This document shows positions 1 to 8,443 of a stretch of 64,000 nt of DNA, piece after piece. The stretch comes from Bacillota bacterium (lineage in GTDB: Bacteria > Bacillota > Clostridia > Lachnospirales > Lachnospiraceae): contig JAEYOQ010000055.1 in the NCBI GenBank assembly GCA_023411555.1, forward strand, positions 110,059 to 174,058. The letters run 5' to 3'. Numbering within the stretch: position 1 is the first letter of the stretch; each line of letters starts with the position of its first letter. Made by a program: the position numbers and the translations under genes. The notes under the pieces are model-generated. The model had not been told where the DNA came from. It saw nothing but the letters and a program-made list of their open reading frames with translations, and searched no databases.

Positions 1-397
1 GCTCGTATAGGGACAGATATAGCTTGGCCTGCTTTGCTTTCTCGCGAAAGCTGAACTTATGGTGCCTTACGGTGGAGGCTGAGATGTTCAGCTTGCTGGC
101 AATCTCCTGGTCGGACAGGCCAAGCTGCCACAGCTCTAATAGTTCCTTCTGCTTATCCGTTAGCGTATTATATTTGCTTTCCGATTCAAGCAATTGATGA
201 AACACGCTTCCATGCTCTTGCTTTATATGATATTCGATTGCTTTTGATGCTTCAAAATATCGTTCGCCGTATCGGAAAATCTCGCCTAACATAAATACCT
301 TATTACATATCAGACAGTGATAGGTTTTTGTTTCCTTGCAGTAGGAATAACCATGCTTTATATCTTCAATGGGGTAGTCGTCGTAGCTAATGCTCAT
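1..397 (-). CDS. HTH transcriptional regulator, LuxR-type C-terminal helix-turn-helix (partial, runs off left edge)
   Basis: Reading leftward from the ATG at 395-397, the frame stays open for 132 codons to the window edge, so the C-terminus is missing. A strong ribosome site (TGGAGGATTT) sits just before the ATG. The N-terminal part has a possible zinc site (C-L-I-C at about residues 29-32 and a later H-I-K-Q-E-H). Residues about 86-120 read LTDKQKELLELWQLGLSDQE followed by IASKLNISASTVRHHKFSF, a LuxR/sigma-4-like helix-turn-helix. This shape resembles Firmicute regulators of the DUF2087 kind, but the diagnostic C-terminal domain would lie outside the window. Target genes are unknown. It is transcribed away from the 699-3045 genes. 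Confidence 0.72.
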   Translation of the reverse strand, partial: MSISYDDYPIEDIKHGYSYCKETKTYHCLICNKVFMLGEIFRYGERYFEASKAIEYHIKQEHGSVFHQLLESESKYNTLTDKQKELLELWQLGLSDQEIASKLNISASTVRHHKFSFREKAKQAKLYLSLYE

Positions 398-432
398 AAA
401 TCCTCCAGGGTGTTTATTGAATGTATAAACAT

Positions 433-461
433 AATATAATATGGTTTATTATATATGTCAA
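433..461 (-). promoter_or_regulatory. Sigma-A-type promoter for the leftward HTH regulator
   Basis: On the minus strand a perfect -35 TTGACA (456-461) is followed after exactly 17 bases by TATATT (433-438). Transcription would start near 426, about 30 bases before the regulator's ATG. The rest of 462-698 holds no supportable gene. A TTGACA at 646-651 on the plus strand lacks a well-spaced -10. Confidence 0.7.
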
Positions 462-698
462 CATAAATTGTTGTTGATTGGTATGCTATTACGCTTTTAT
501 AAAGTGAAGCTTTCTTAATTATTAAGGTTTCCTTAAGCTACTTGCATATACAAGTATTGGAATGTTAAGATATGGTATCTGAATATCTACATCAGCCCGG
601 GAAAGATATTGCTATTATACAATCTGCAATCAGACAAAGCTTGCTTTGACAGGCTTACACTGGGCGCTGAGATATAGTTTACTAGTAAGAGGTGGTAT

Positions 699-1589
699 AT
701 GAAAAAAGAGAAGCGTTTACTACGAATATGTATGATATTGATAGGTCTGACAATCGTTAGCTGTGTGGGCTTTTCCTATCTCACCAGGCTAAAGGAGCCG
801 GTATTTATGACCTATTGTGTTGCGGTATGTGCGGTACCATCTGCATCAACGGGGTATGATCAACCCATTCTGGAGCTTCAATATCTGACCAATAGAGATG
901 ATACTAAGGAAGTGATGAGTATATCCTTCCAAGAGGCCCCCGAATACCTTTTTACAGCAACAGAGAATCCTCACTTTGGTAACTCATTTACCTTTTTCTC
1001 TAATAATGAAACCCAACAGCGTGGCGAGGCCTTAGGACGCTATAGCCTAAGGACGGTGTACCTATATATGGATAATTATTTTATAGGAGACTGGCAGGGT
1101 GAGGTTGAGCTGAATAACGCACTGATCTCCTTCAATGATGGTAGCACCTATAAGGTAAACTTGGGTAGAGTATTAATTTATAGTGATGTCTCAGAGGTAC
1201 CCGCAATGGATATAACGCATTCCAGCTCCTCTAATCAGGGTAATTCGAATACTAGCTATTTTGTCCGGCAAAAGTTGAGCAACCTGAAGTTGGAAATGCC
1301 GAATATAGAGGAGTTCGATTCAGTGATGGAGCTGACGATTAACTCTTTACCCTATGATGAGCTTGACGATCTGGAGCTAAAGAGAGGAGATACTCTGTTA
1401 ATTGAGAATCACTTCAAGGAGTCTAACAATGAAGGAAGCTATGATGTATATGATGTACGTCCAAAGCTTACCTATACCAGAGAGGATGGGACACGGGGCT
1501 TTACCCGGATTTATGATATAAAATATCGCCACTATTTTTACAGCTATATGGATGCATTACAATATCTTATGAGAATGGGAGGATTCTGA
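699..1589 (+). CDS. Unknown single-pass, outward-facing protein
   Basis: This is a 296-residue protein with no family I recognise. Residues about 8-27 form a hydrophobic segment after a Lys/Arg-rich start (MKKEKRLLR), a typical uncleaved signal anchor, so most of the chain should lie outside the membrane. The rest is hydrophilic, rich in Tyr, Asp and Ser, with no obvious catalytic motif. The start follows AGAGGTGG. Only one base separates it from the next gene, so the two are almost certainly co-transcribed and probably work together with the 2188 protein. No Cys lipobox is visible. Confidence 0.7.
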   Translation: MKKEKRLLRICMILIGLTIVSCVGFSYLTRLKEPVFMTYCVAVCAVPSASTGYDQPILELQYLTNRDDTKEVMSISFQEAPEYLFTATENPHFGNSFTFFSNNETQQRGEALGRYSLRTVYLYMDNYFIGDWQGEVELNNALISFNDGSTYKVNLGRVLIYSDVSEVPAMDITHSSSSNQGNSNTSYFVRQKLSNLKLEMPNIEEFDSVMELTINSLPYDELDDLELKRGDTLLIENHFKESNNEGSYDVYDVRPKLTYTREDGTRGFTRIYDIKYRHYFYSYMDALQYLMRMGGF

Positions 1590-1590
1590 T

Positions 1591-2124
1591 ATGGCTGAAG
1601 GCTATCGAATCATATTTTGGGGTATCTTATTTATTACCTTTCATATTAATTTGGGACCAATTCCTATCCTTCCTAACTTCGTCGGATATATAATTGTATT
1701 GCGAGGAATTGATCATCTGCAGAGGGAGTTTCCTTCAATCAATTTTAAAAGGGCACACGATACGTCGATGCTGTTAACAATACTTAGTGTAATCGGTTTT
1801 CTCTTAATCTGGGCTCCGCAGCAGTCGATTATTATGAGTTACTCTTCATTATTATTCTCCGTACTGGAGGTTCTTCTGGTCTATTATATTCTGGAGGGAA
1901 GTATCGAGAAGCTGTTAGCTTTGGATAGTAAGACCTTGGCCGATGATTACCGCAGAGAGCAGAGAATCTATACAGTGCTTATGACGATTTATGTCATAGG
2001 TATGTGCATCACTATAACAATAGCCGAATCCTCTTCCATCGCAGTAGCCATACTATTTATCGGGATCTGCTTAAGAATTTGGCTTATGATGATACTAGGA
2101 AGACTAAAACGAATATGGCAGTAG
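1591..2124 (+). CDS. Unknown polytopic membrane protein
   Basis: This 177-residue protein is mostly hydrophobic, with about five predicted membrane segments (around residues 8-25, 28-36, 57-75, 80-100, 125-145 and 148-168; some may merge). The start lies one base after the preceding stop, with GGGAGG inside the end of the upstream gene acting as ribosome site, which suggests translational coupling. No conserved motif is recognised. Its tight linkage to the anchored protein before it and the signal-peptide/membrane protein after it suggests a small membrane complex of unknown role. Confidence 0.65.
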   Translation: MAEGYRIIFWGILFITFHINLGPIPILPNFVGYIIVLRGIDHLQREFPSINFKRAHDTSMLLTILSVIGFLLIWAPQQSIIMSYSSLLFSVLEVLLVYYILEGSIEKLLALDSKTLADDYRREQRIYTVLMTIYVIGMCITITIAESSSIAVAILFIGICLRIWLMMILGRLKRIWQ

Positions 2125-2187
2125 CCATCGAATCATTTTGTTGAATTAATATAACGATTGAAATATTTTTGATGGGAGGAGAAGGTG

Positions 2188-3045
2188 ATGGAGAAGGAGA
2201 AGAGAATTCGTAAGCTAATCGGCTTTCTTTGTGCCGTTGTGGTGGTGTTGTTAATGCCGGCTTCGACTGCCCTTGCCGATATGGGGCCGAAACCTGAAGT
2301 AGTAGTTAAGGTAATCAATCCACCAGAGGGGGAATATTATCTCGATTTATTGACAAGGGATAGTAATACATATAGGAAGCACGAGCTTGACGGCTATGAT
2401 CCGGAGAAGCTGAAGCTGTTGGATAGCTATGAGGTGGACGGCTGGAGACCCGGCTTAGTAAAGGGAACCCGGGCACCCATGTGGGGAGAATTAACCGGCG
2501 TTAAGACGGAGGAAGGGATGGAGCATCGGTTTGGTTATATGGGTGTTCCGGATGATTTTAGGCTGATTATAGTTACGCCGGACAATAGGCTGATTGTGTC
2601 GGAGGAGATTCACCGACCTACTCTTAAGACAGTCCTGACCTATGATTATAATCAGAATACCGTCGTGATGGAGAATTATAAGCTTGCATATATCAAACAG
2701 TTTCTCGGAACCTGTTCGGCAACTCTTGTCATAGAGGGAATACTATTACTGGTATTTGGCTTTTCGTTGAAGAAGAACTGGCTGGCTTTCTTACTCATCA
2801 ATCTGGTTACTCAGATTGCTCTTACGTTGACGATAGGAGTACTGTTTCAGAAGGAAGGGCTTCTGACTGCATCCATTGCATTTTTCCCAATAGAGCTAAT
2901 CATTATAATGTTCGAGAGCATCCTATTCGCTTTATTTCTTAAAGAGCATAGTAAGGGAAGAAGAGTATGGTATGCTATAATTTCGAATGTGCTGAGCGCT
3001 GTAGTAGGACTTGCAATAATGATATATATTTATCCGATGACATGA
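2188..3045 (+). CDS. Unknown secreted-domain plus four-helix membrane protein
   Basis: The ATG at 2188 is preferred over the GTG at 2185 because GGGAGGA ends seven bases before it. A signal peptide covers about residues 9-31 (cleavage plausible after TALA). An exterior domain of roughly 135 residues follows, with several Trp/Gly-rich turns. The last 115 residues contain four membrane helices and end in a short tail. Signal peptide plus extracytoplasmic domain plus C-terminal membrane bundle suggests a cell-surface sensing or assembly role. It lies 63 bases after the previous gene, in the same direction. The family is not recognised. Confidence 0.62.
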   Translation: MEKEKRIRKLIGFLCAVVVVLLMPASTALADMGPKPEVVVKVINPPEGEYYLDLLTRDSNTYRKHELDGYDPEKLKLLDSYEVDGWRPGLVKGTRAPMWGELTGVKTEEGMEHRFGYMGVPDDFRLIIVTPDNRLIVSEEIHRPTLKTVLTYDYNQNTVVMENYKLAYIKQFLGTCSATLVIEGILLLVFGFSLKKNWLAFLLINLVTQIALTLTIGVLFQKEGLLTASIAFFPIELIIIMFESILFALFLKEHSKGRRVWYAIISNVLSAVVGLAIMIYIYPMT

Positions 3046-3069
3046 TATAAAGGAAGGAGTAAGAACAGG

Positions 3070-3432
3070 ATGAATTTTTGTTGGACAACGTTATATGTTA
3101 AGGATATGGAGGCTTCCTTAAGGTTTTATAAGGAGGTTGTGGGGCTGAAAGAGAGTAGAAGGTTAGCCTCGGCACCGGGAATGGAAATCGTATTCCTTGG
3201 AGAGGGTGAGACACAGGTAGAGCTGATCTGTAGTGAACAGAAGAAGGATATTTCGGTAGGGCAGGATATCTCCCTTGGGTTTGTAACAGATTCGATTGAC
3301 CGTATCATTGAGCTGGTGAAGGAAAAGGGGTATGAAGTGCACAGTGGTCCCTTCCAGCCCAATCCTCACGTTAAGTTTTTCTATGTATTGGATCCGACCG
3401 GTTGGAGAATACAGTTTGTAGAGAACTTATAG
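3070..3432 (+). CDS. VOC-superfamily (glyoxalase/bleomycin-resistance fold) protein
   Basis: This 120-residue protein has the paired beta-alpha-beta-beta-beta layout of the vicinal oxygen chelate superfamily: TTLYVKDMEASLRFYKEVVG near the N-terminus, then ISLGFVTDSIDRIIELVKEK in the second half and a closing FFYVLDPTGWRIQFVEN. Such proteins bind a divalent metal and catalyse isomerisation, dioxygenation or drug sequestration; the substrate cannot be told from sequence. The metal-ligand glutamates of the family may be E65 region (VELIC) and the late Q of RIQFVE. It follows the membrane-protein operon by 24 bases after a good AAGGAGT site, so it may be the operon's last gene. Confidence 0.8.
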   Translation: MNFCWTTLYVKDMEASLRFYKEVVGLKESRRLASAPGMEIVFLGEGETQVELICSEQKKDISVGQDISLGFVTDSIDRIIELVKEKGYEVHSGPFQPNPHVKFFYVLDPTGWRIQFVENL

Positions 3433-3627
3433 TCACGATGAATAGCTGCTTCCAGACTTTTGATCTTCTTTGCCATGCTTATGGTGTCAAGAGGAACCAG
3501 AAGCTTGAGGCAGCTACTTTTATTTCAACCCGCAGTCAGGGATTGCGAAGCAAGCATTGAAAGTACTCCAGGTAAGTGAATTTCTCACCAAGCCTGCTTA
3601 GCAGGAAGTTTTTATGGAAAAATTATC

Positions 3628-3683
3628 TTGACATACTCAGACTATTGCAATAGTATATTGATATACTATTGCAATAGTCTGAG
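3628..3683 (+). promoter_or_regulatory. Promoter with twin palindromic operator for the BlaI-type repressor operon
   Basis: A perfect -35 TTGACA (3628-3633) is followed after 17 bases by TAGTAT (3651-3656). Over the -10 lie two copies of the 14-base perfect palindrome ACTATTGCAATAGT (3641-3654 and 3665-3678), centred 24 bases apart. Together they form a larger perfect inverted repeat with 23-base arms (3636-3658 and 3661-3683) around a 2-base centre. The layout fits two repressor dimers blocking the -10, i.e. autoregulation by the BlaI-like protein encoded at 3694. Confidence 0.88.
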
Positions 3684-3693
3684 AGGTTAATGT

Positions 3694-4062
3694 ATGAATT
3701 CAGTTAAATTATTTGACAGTGAACTAAAGGTAATGGAGATCATCTGGGAAAGAGAACCGATTAGTGCCAAGGAGATCAGCTTAATACTGGGGGAGAGCAT
3801 CGGCTGGAATAAGAATACCACTTATACGATCATTAAGAAGTTGATCGAGAAAGATATTGTTCTAAGAGAGGAACCGAATTTCATTTGTTTATCGAAGGTG
3901 AAAAGGGAACAGGTGCAAAAAGCAGAGACGAGGAGCTTGATTGATCGATTCTACCAGGGATCCAAGAAGGCCTTCTTTGCAGCATTTCTTCAGAACGAAA
4001 GATTATCCGAGGAAGAGCTTTTGGAGCTTAAGAAGTTGATTGATGAACAGGAATCAAAATAG
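3694..4062 (+). CDS. BlaI/MecI/CopY-family transcriptional repressor
   Basis: This 122-residue protein has the winged helix of the Penicillinase_R family: MNSVKLFDSELKVMEIIWER, ISAKEISLILGE, then NKNTTYTIIKKLIEKDIV as recognition helix and wing, and an acidic C-terminal dimerisation part (LSEEELLELKKLID). Family members bind palindromic operators as dimers and are inactivated when a partner membrane protease cleaves them. The protease is the next gene, and the twin palindrome upstream is its likely operator. The gene belongs to a beta-lactam- or envelope-stress-like sensing module. No beta-lactamase or PBP gene follows, so the inducer is unknown. Confidence 0.9.
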   Translation: MNSVKLFDSELKVMEIIWEREPISAKEISLILGESIGWNKNTTYTIIKKLIEKDIVLREEPNFICLSKVKREQVQKAETRSLIDRFYQGSKKAFFAAFLQNERLSEEELLELKKLIDEQESK

Positions 4063-4083
4063 TTGCCGCAGGGGGTGTCCGTT

Positions 4084-5004
4084 ATGCTAAGGGAAGCCTT
4101 TTATTGGATATTAAATATGAGTATTATAGCGACAGTATACGGAATGCTGCTGTATATACTTCGTTATATTAAGGCTCTTCCGAGAACAGTAATCTATGCT
4201 CTTTGGGGAGTGGTATTACTACGCATGCTATGCCCAGTCAGCTTTTCCAGTCAGCTTAGCCTGATGAATATACTATCAAGGCTATTTGATAGAACCCTGG
4301 TGAGGACAGTTCCGGTAGAGCACCTTGACCTGACCGTCTCCAACACAATACAAGGAGCTCTGACCTATCAGCCATTCACCTATAAAAGCGACATATACGA
4401 GAAATTCTTTACCGTCGCATCGGTAATATGGTTCCTACTTGCCTTGGTCGGTTTGCTTACCATACTTCTAATGTATGGATGGACGATGACAGAAATGAAG
4501 AAGGCAACCTTGCTCCGGGATAATATCTATGAAGGATCGATGGTAACTTCACCAACGATTGTTGGGATTCTCCGTCCTCGAATTATTCTGCCCCTTAACA
4601 TTGAAGAAAAGAAGCTTGAGTATATTCTTCTTCATGAAAAAATACATGAGCTCAGACAGGATAATCTGTGGCGAATATTAGCAATCCTTGCAGCATGTAT
4701 TCACTGGTTCAATCCCTTAAGCTGGGTGTTTTTAAAGCTATTTTTAAATGATTGTGAGCTGGCCTGTGATGAGGGTGTGGTTAAGAGGCTGAAGCCTGAA
4801 GAGCGGAAGGAGTATGCTCGTGCACTGGTGACCTATGCAGATGCTGACCGGATGATCTTCTCTTCGTCCTTTGGCAATAATAAGGTGAAGAGCAGGGTGT
4901 TACAGGTGCTGTCTTATCGGAGACTTACCTGGTTTTCGACATTTTGCTTTAGTATTTTGGCGATCGGTGTGGCTGTCTTGCTGCTGACGAATGGGGTGAC
5001 ATAG
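4084..5004 (+). CDS. BlaR1/MecR1-like M56 membrane metalloprotease without the penicillin-sensor domain
   Basis: The start is taken at the ATG 4084, seven bases after GGGGGTG, rather than a TTG abutting the repressor stop; this gives 306 residues. Several membrane helices precede a cytoplasmic loop with the zinc-protease motif HEKIH (about residues 184-188) and the downstream DCELACDE segment that supplies the third ligand, as in peptidase family M56. The protein ends soon after a final membrane helix, so the extracellular PBP-like sensor of BlaR1 is absent. It probably cleaves the upstream repressor in response to a signal sensed by another protein, perhaps the 5081 product. Confidence 0.87.
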   Translation: MLREAFYWILNMSIIATVYGMLLYILRYIKALPRTVIYALWGVVLLRMLCPVSFSSQLSLMNILSRLFDRTLVRTVPVEHLDLTVSNTIQGALTYQPFTYKSDIYEKFFTVASVIWFLLALVGLLTILLMYGWTMTEMKKATLLRDNIYEGSMVTSPTIVGILRPRIILPLNIEEKKLEYILLHEKIHELRQDNLWRILAILAACIHWFNPLSWVFLKLFLNDCELACDEGVVKRLKPEERKEYARALVTYADADRMIFSSSFGNNKVKSRVLQVLSYRRLTWFSTFCFSILAIGVAVLLLTNGVT

Positions 5005-5080
5005 ATCGTATGATAGGATAAGTATTGCATAGGTATGATTTGAGATACGAGATTGTATCTTGTCCGAAGGGGTGATAATT

Positions 5081-7078
5081 ATGAAGAAATATGAGGATCT
5101 TAAGCTGGGAACATGTAAATGGACTTCAAGACTTGGCGTCGGTGCAGTAATTCTTATGCTAATCATTTATACTATTGTCTGTTATATGATTATAGACCAT
5201 GATGATGGTTCTATAAGTAATACCAACGTAAGTGCGCAAATAGCGGATCCTTCCGTCATAGCGACAGGTCATAAGGAGTGGCAAAAGGACATACCTGTTC
5301 CCTCCTCTGAGTACCAGGTGAACTGGGAATGTGGGACCTATTACAGCTATATTACAGGAGCCGGAATGGAGGCCTATCTTCAAAGGCTTTTTAAGGAGGG
5401 CTGGAAGTGTATAAATGGAGAAACATTCTCTACTAATATCAGGGAGGGAACAAGCTCATACCAGCTTATTAAGGAAGATACCGTCCTACAGCTGATTACC
5501 TTCTTTCAGGAAGAAGAGATGCCTCTAAGCAATAGTATTCTGCTTCGGGTGGATTACGGGATTAGTATGGAGGATTTGAACAGTCGTGTAGCTGATACAA
5601 GCAATATCCTCACTACGATACAGGAAGTGGTGGATCAGAAGGTTCAGGAAGGGATAATTCCTATTGCCCGTCAGAAAATCATCGGGCTATTAGAGATTTT
5701 TATTCCGGAGGCTTATGAGAGGCTTGCGCTTCAAGCCTTTGCGGCAGTCAGTGACAGTGGCTTTACAGGATGCTTCTTGGTACGAAAGGGTGTAGTATCC
5801 TATGTGGAGGGTGATTTGGTCAATGCCCTCATCCTGGATATTGACCAAGATGGAAGCGAAGAACTGGTAGATCTGTATTCTACCTGGAAGGATGGTTTAT
5901 TCCTATATAGCTTAATTGCATATGAATATCATAACCCCATTTTCTTTAGCTCACGGAGCGAGATTCCTATTCAGAAATATAGTAACTGCTTTGTACCTGA
6001 GGGTGATTATGAGAAGCTGTCCCTTATCAAAAGAAACGATGAAATACGGTTACTTGGGGAACTTTTAGATTATGGCCCTGTTATTGTGAAGGACCAATCC
6101 TTGGTGCTTGAGGATATGGAGCATTTTCCTTATGTCGAATGGGCTATATCCTATGATCAGAGTCTCCTTCTGAGTATGGATAAGGAGCTTCCCAAGGATC
6201 CGCCGGATATCAACATTACCGTCGATGGAATTGGACTGGATTATGTGGTTCATAGAACCTGCTGGGAGGGAGAGAAATCAGACTTTACCGTGGCAGCAGC
6301 TTTGGAGAAAATTCTTGCAAAGAAGAGTTTTATTCCTAAGGTATATTTGAGCTCTTTCGGAACAGAGTCACTGAAGAAGACAATTGGTATTGATTTTGGT
6401 AACAGTATTCCGGATTCCATTCAGGTATCGGACGCAATCCTGAATGAGGACGGAAGGCCCTTATATGGAGATAATTCGATTCAAAATCAGACTGTAAAGA
6501 TACTGGACTCTTCAAGGGTGAGCTTAGAAATAAAACAGCATTTTGCTCTTTATTTGAGTTCTAGCATGGAGGACTATAACCGTGACTGGAGGAGATTATT
6601 CCTGATCACCTGCAAGTGGGGGGAGAAGGAGTGTGTCTATGCTTTTCTAATTAATACAGGCAAGGATCAGCAACTCACAGAGCTGTCTGACCTTGATTTT
6701 CTGCAGTGTGAAGGCACCTATTCCAGTCTGTCCTCCACCTGGGGGCTTGGTTTGTCGGTGAATACAGAGATGCTTCCGAAGAGATACGTCATCGAGTGGC
6801 AGGTAAATGGAGGAATGATTCGTGGCTGGAATGATTCTACAAAGAAGCCCATCGGAATCACAGGCCAGCATAACGGCTTCCCGGCTACCTATTCCTGGGA
6901 TGATAATAAGGGAGCGATAATATGGAATCCGATTTCCTTCCAAGATTCAGGAGAGGTTACGGTACGCGCATTCATATATGAAGATGAGAATAAGAAAAAT
7001 CCCTTGGCATTCGATGAACTTGTGCTTATCAGAGCAGAGAATATATGGCAGGAGAAAACTGAGGCTATGAATAATTGA
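5081..7078 (+). CDS. Large unknown membrane-anchored extracytoplasmic protein of the BlaI/BlaR1-like module
   Basis: The ATG at 5081 follows AAGGGGTG, giving 665 residues. An N-terminal anchor (about residues 19-42) is followed by a long outside region. Around residue 256 lies LDIDQDGSEELVDLYS, a DxDxDG-type calcium-loop-like motif as in FG-GAP/dockerin-type repeats. The last 80 residues (IEWQVNGGMIRGWN to the end) read as an Ig-like beta domain. No catalytic motif or named family is recognised. It is 76 bases downstream of the sensorless M56 protease in the same direction, so it is a candidate sensor partner or regulated target; this is inference. Confidence 0.62.
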   Translation: MKKYEDLKLGTCKWTSRLGVGAVILMLIIYTIVCYMIIDHDDGSISNTNVSAQIADPSVIATGHKEWQKDIPVPSSEYQVNWECGTYYSYITGAGMEAYLQRLFKEGWKCINGETFSTNIREGTSSYQLIKEDTVLQLITFFQEEEMPLSNSILLRVDYGISMEDLNSRVADTSNILTTIQEVVDQKVQEGIIPIARQKIIGLLEIFIPEAYERLALQAFAAVSDSGFTGCFLVRKGVVSYVEGDLVNALILDIDQDGSEELVDLYSTWKDGLFLYSLIAYEYHNPIFFSSRSEIPIQKYSNCFVPEGDYEKLSLIKRNDEIRLLGELLDYGPVIVKDQSLVLEDMEHFPYVEWAISYDQSLLLSMDKELPKDPPDINITVDGIGLDYVVHRTCWEGEKSDFTVAAALEKILAKKSFIPKVYLSSFGTESLKKTIGIDFGNSIPDSIQVSDAILNEDGRPLYGDNSIQNQTVKILDSSRVSLEIKQHFALYLSSSMEDYNRDWRRLFLITCKWGEKECVYAFLINTGKDQQLTELSDLDFLQCEGTYSSLSSTWGLGLSVNTEMLPKRYVIEWQVNGGMIRGWNDSTKKPIGITGQHNGFPATYSWDDNKGAIIWNPISFQDSGEVTVRAFIYEDENKKNPLAFDELVLIRAENIWQEKTEAMNN

Positions 7079-7115
7079 TGTCATTAAGTCCATTAATCAA
7101 TCAAGCAATTTCCTA

Positions 7116-7144
7116 TTTACAAAGGAAGATTTTTGCTGTATAAT
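7116..7144 (+). promoter_or_regulatory. Promoter of the hydE-hydG-hydF operon
   Basis: TTTACA (7116-7121) and a perfect TATAAT (7139-7144) are spaced by exactly 17 bases. Transcription should begin near 7151, giving a leader of about 220 bases before hydE. Confidence 0.8.
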
Positions 7145-7150
7145 TGTTAA

Positions 7151-7303
7151 ATAAATAACAAAAATTTCGTTCTGACCACTAGGGTGCGCCCGCGTGAAAG
7201 GCGAAGAATAGAGAACCATATTTAGTATGTATGTAGTATTCCGGCGCAGAAGCAATTTGCTGAGGTGTTGGATCCCTGCAGCTGCTTTTGTTGGAAGATA
7301 CTG
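7151..7303 (+). promoter_or_regulatory. Structured 5' leader of hydEGF, unassigned riboregulator candidate
   Basis: Nested pairings are visible: AGGG 7181-7184 with CCCT 7274-7277, TGCGCC 7185-7190 with GGCGCA 7243-7248, and GAATA 7206-7210 with TATTC 7237-7241. CGCC 7187-7190 can instead pair with GGCG 7200-7203, so two mutually exclusive folds exist. The leader ends at an intrinsic terminator. I could not match it to a known riboswitch: the TPP, SAM, cobalamin and T-box cores are not present. Confidence 0.55.
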
Positions 7304-7337
7304 TCCTTACGCCTATTAGACGTAAGGATTTTTTTTT
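7304..7337 (+). terminator. Intrinsic terminator inside the hydE leader (attenuator)
   Basis: Stem TCCTTACG (7304-7311) pairs with CGTAAGGA (7321-7328) and is followed by nine T (7329-7337). It lies downstream of the strong promoter at 7116 and 36 bases before the hydE start, so it should control read-through into hydE. It cannot simply be the end of the 5081 gene, because the promoter lies between. Confidence 0.8.
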
Positions 7338-7372
7338 GATTCATAAACCCATCTTAAGAAACGGAGAAGATT

Positions 7373-8443
7373 ATGGCTGATATTAGAAAATTAATTGATC
7401 AATTAGAAGAACAAAGGATACTCTCGAAGGAAGGGTTTCTTGAGTTGCTAGCCAATGCTTCGGAGGATGACAAGAACTATCTTCGGGAGAGAGGTAGAGC
7501 TGTTGCATGGAAGCACTTCGGCAATCGAATCTATACCAGAGGTCTTATCGAGTTCACAAATTATTGTAAGAATGACTGTTATTACTGTGGGATTCGAAGA
7601 AGCAATCACTGTGTTACCAGATACCGCCTTTCTAATGAGCAGATTCTTGATTGCTGTAAGCAGGGATATGAGTTGGGTTTTCGTACCTTTGTATTACAGG
7701 GTGGAGAGGATGGTAGCTACTCTGACGAGGATATAGTAGAGATAATCCGAAGCATTAAGGGGAGCTACCGGGACTGCGCTCTTACCCTCTCCATCGGTGA
7801 GAAAAGTTATGAAAGCTATCTGAAATTCTATGAGGCAGGAGCAGACAGGTACCTTCTTCGTCATGAGACAGCGAACGAGGAGCATTACGGCAAGCTCCAT
7901 CCGTCGAACCTGAAACTCGAGAACCGGAAAAAGTGTCTATATAACCTGAAGAAGATTGGATATCAGGTGGGTGCAGGATTTATGGTTGGTTCCCCTTACC
8001 AGACACTAGACCATATCGTAGAGGATTTATTGTTCTTAAAGGAGCTTTCTCCCCAGATGGTAGGGATCGGTCCCTTCCTTCCGCATCATGATACGCCCTT
8101 TGCCCGTGAAGAGAAGGGGTCCATGGAAATGACATTAATATTAATTAGTATTCTACGATTGATGCTGCCGGATACTCTTATCCCGGCAACTACCGCTCTC
8201 GGAACAATCCATCCCAACGGAAGAGAGGAAGGAATTCTGTCCGGTGCCAATGTAGTAATGCCGAACCTGTCACCGACCTCCGTCCGTAAGAGCTATGAAC
8301 TTTATGATAATAAGATATGTACCGGCGATGAGGCTGCGGAATGCCGCTTCTGCCTGGACAGAAGAATGAAGAAGATAGGTTATGAATTAACGGTTGGTCG
8401 TGGCGATTATTGTGAAAAGGAGAAAGATTTATGTATGATGTAA
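7373..8443 (+). CDS. hydE: [FeFe]-hydrogenase maturase HydE (radical SAM)
   Basis: This 356-residue radical-SAM protein has the cluster motif C-x3-C-x2-C (YCKNDCYYCG, about residues 64-72) in the FTNYCKNDCYYC context typical of HydE, and a C-terminal cysteine group (AAECRFCLD) that in some HydE proteins binds a second cluster. HydE acts in the cytoplasm in building the diiron subcluster of the H-cluster, processing the HydG-made Fe(CO)2(CN)-cysteine complex. The neighbours HydG and HydF make the assignment secure. The start follows ACGGAG. Its end overlaps hydG by 13 bases, implying coupled translation. Expression is likely set by the leader terminator at 7304. Confidence 0.93.
   Translation: MADIRKLIDQLEEQRILSKEGFLELLANASEDDKNYLRERGRAVAWKHFGNRIYTRGLIEFTNYCKNDCYYCGIRRSNHCVTRYRLSNEQILDCCKQGYELGFRTFVLQGGEDGSYSDEDIVEIIRSIKGSYRDCALTLSIGEKSYESYLKFYEAGADRYLLRHETANEEHYGKLHPSNLKLENRKKCLYNLKKIGYQVGAGFMVGSPYQTLDHIVEDLLFLKELSPQMVGIGPFLPHHDTPFAREEKGSMEMTLILISILRLMLPDTLIPATTALGTIHPNGREEGILSGANVVMPNLSPTSVRKSYELYDNKICTGDEAAECRFCLDRRMKKIGYELTVGRGDYCEKEKDLCMM

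Noticed and set aside
4084..5004. Full BlaR1 beta-lactam receptor
   Set aside because: The penicillin-binding sensor with SxxK motif is absent; the protein ends soon after the last membrane helix.
7171..7280. Resemblance of the hydE leader to a TPP riboswitch (AGGGTGC ... GGCGAAGAATA)
   Set aside because: The CTGAGA core and the 3' half with the CCAGCGTAGGGA-like block are missing, so only a weak chance match remains.
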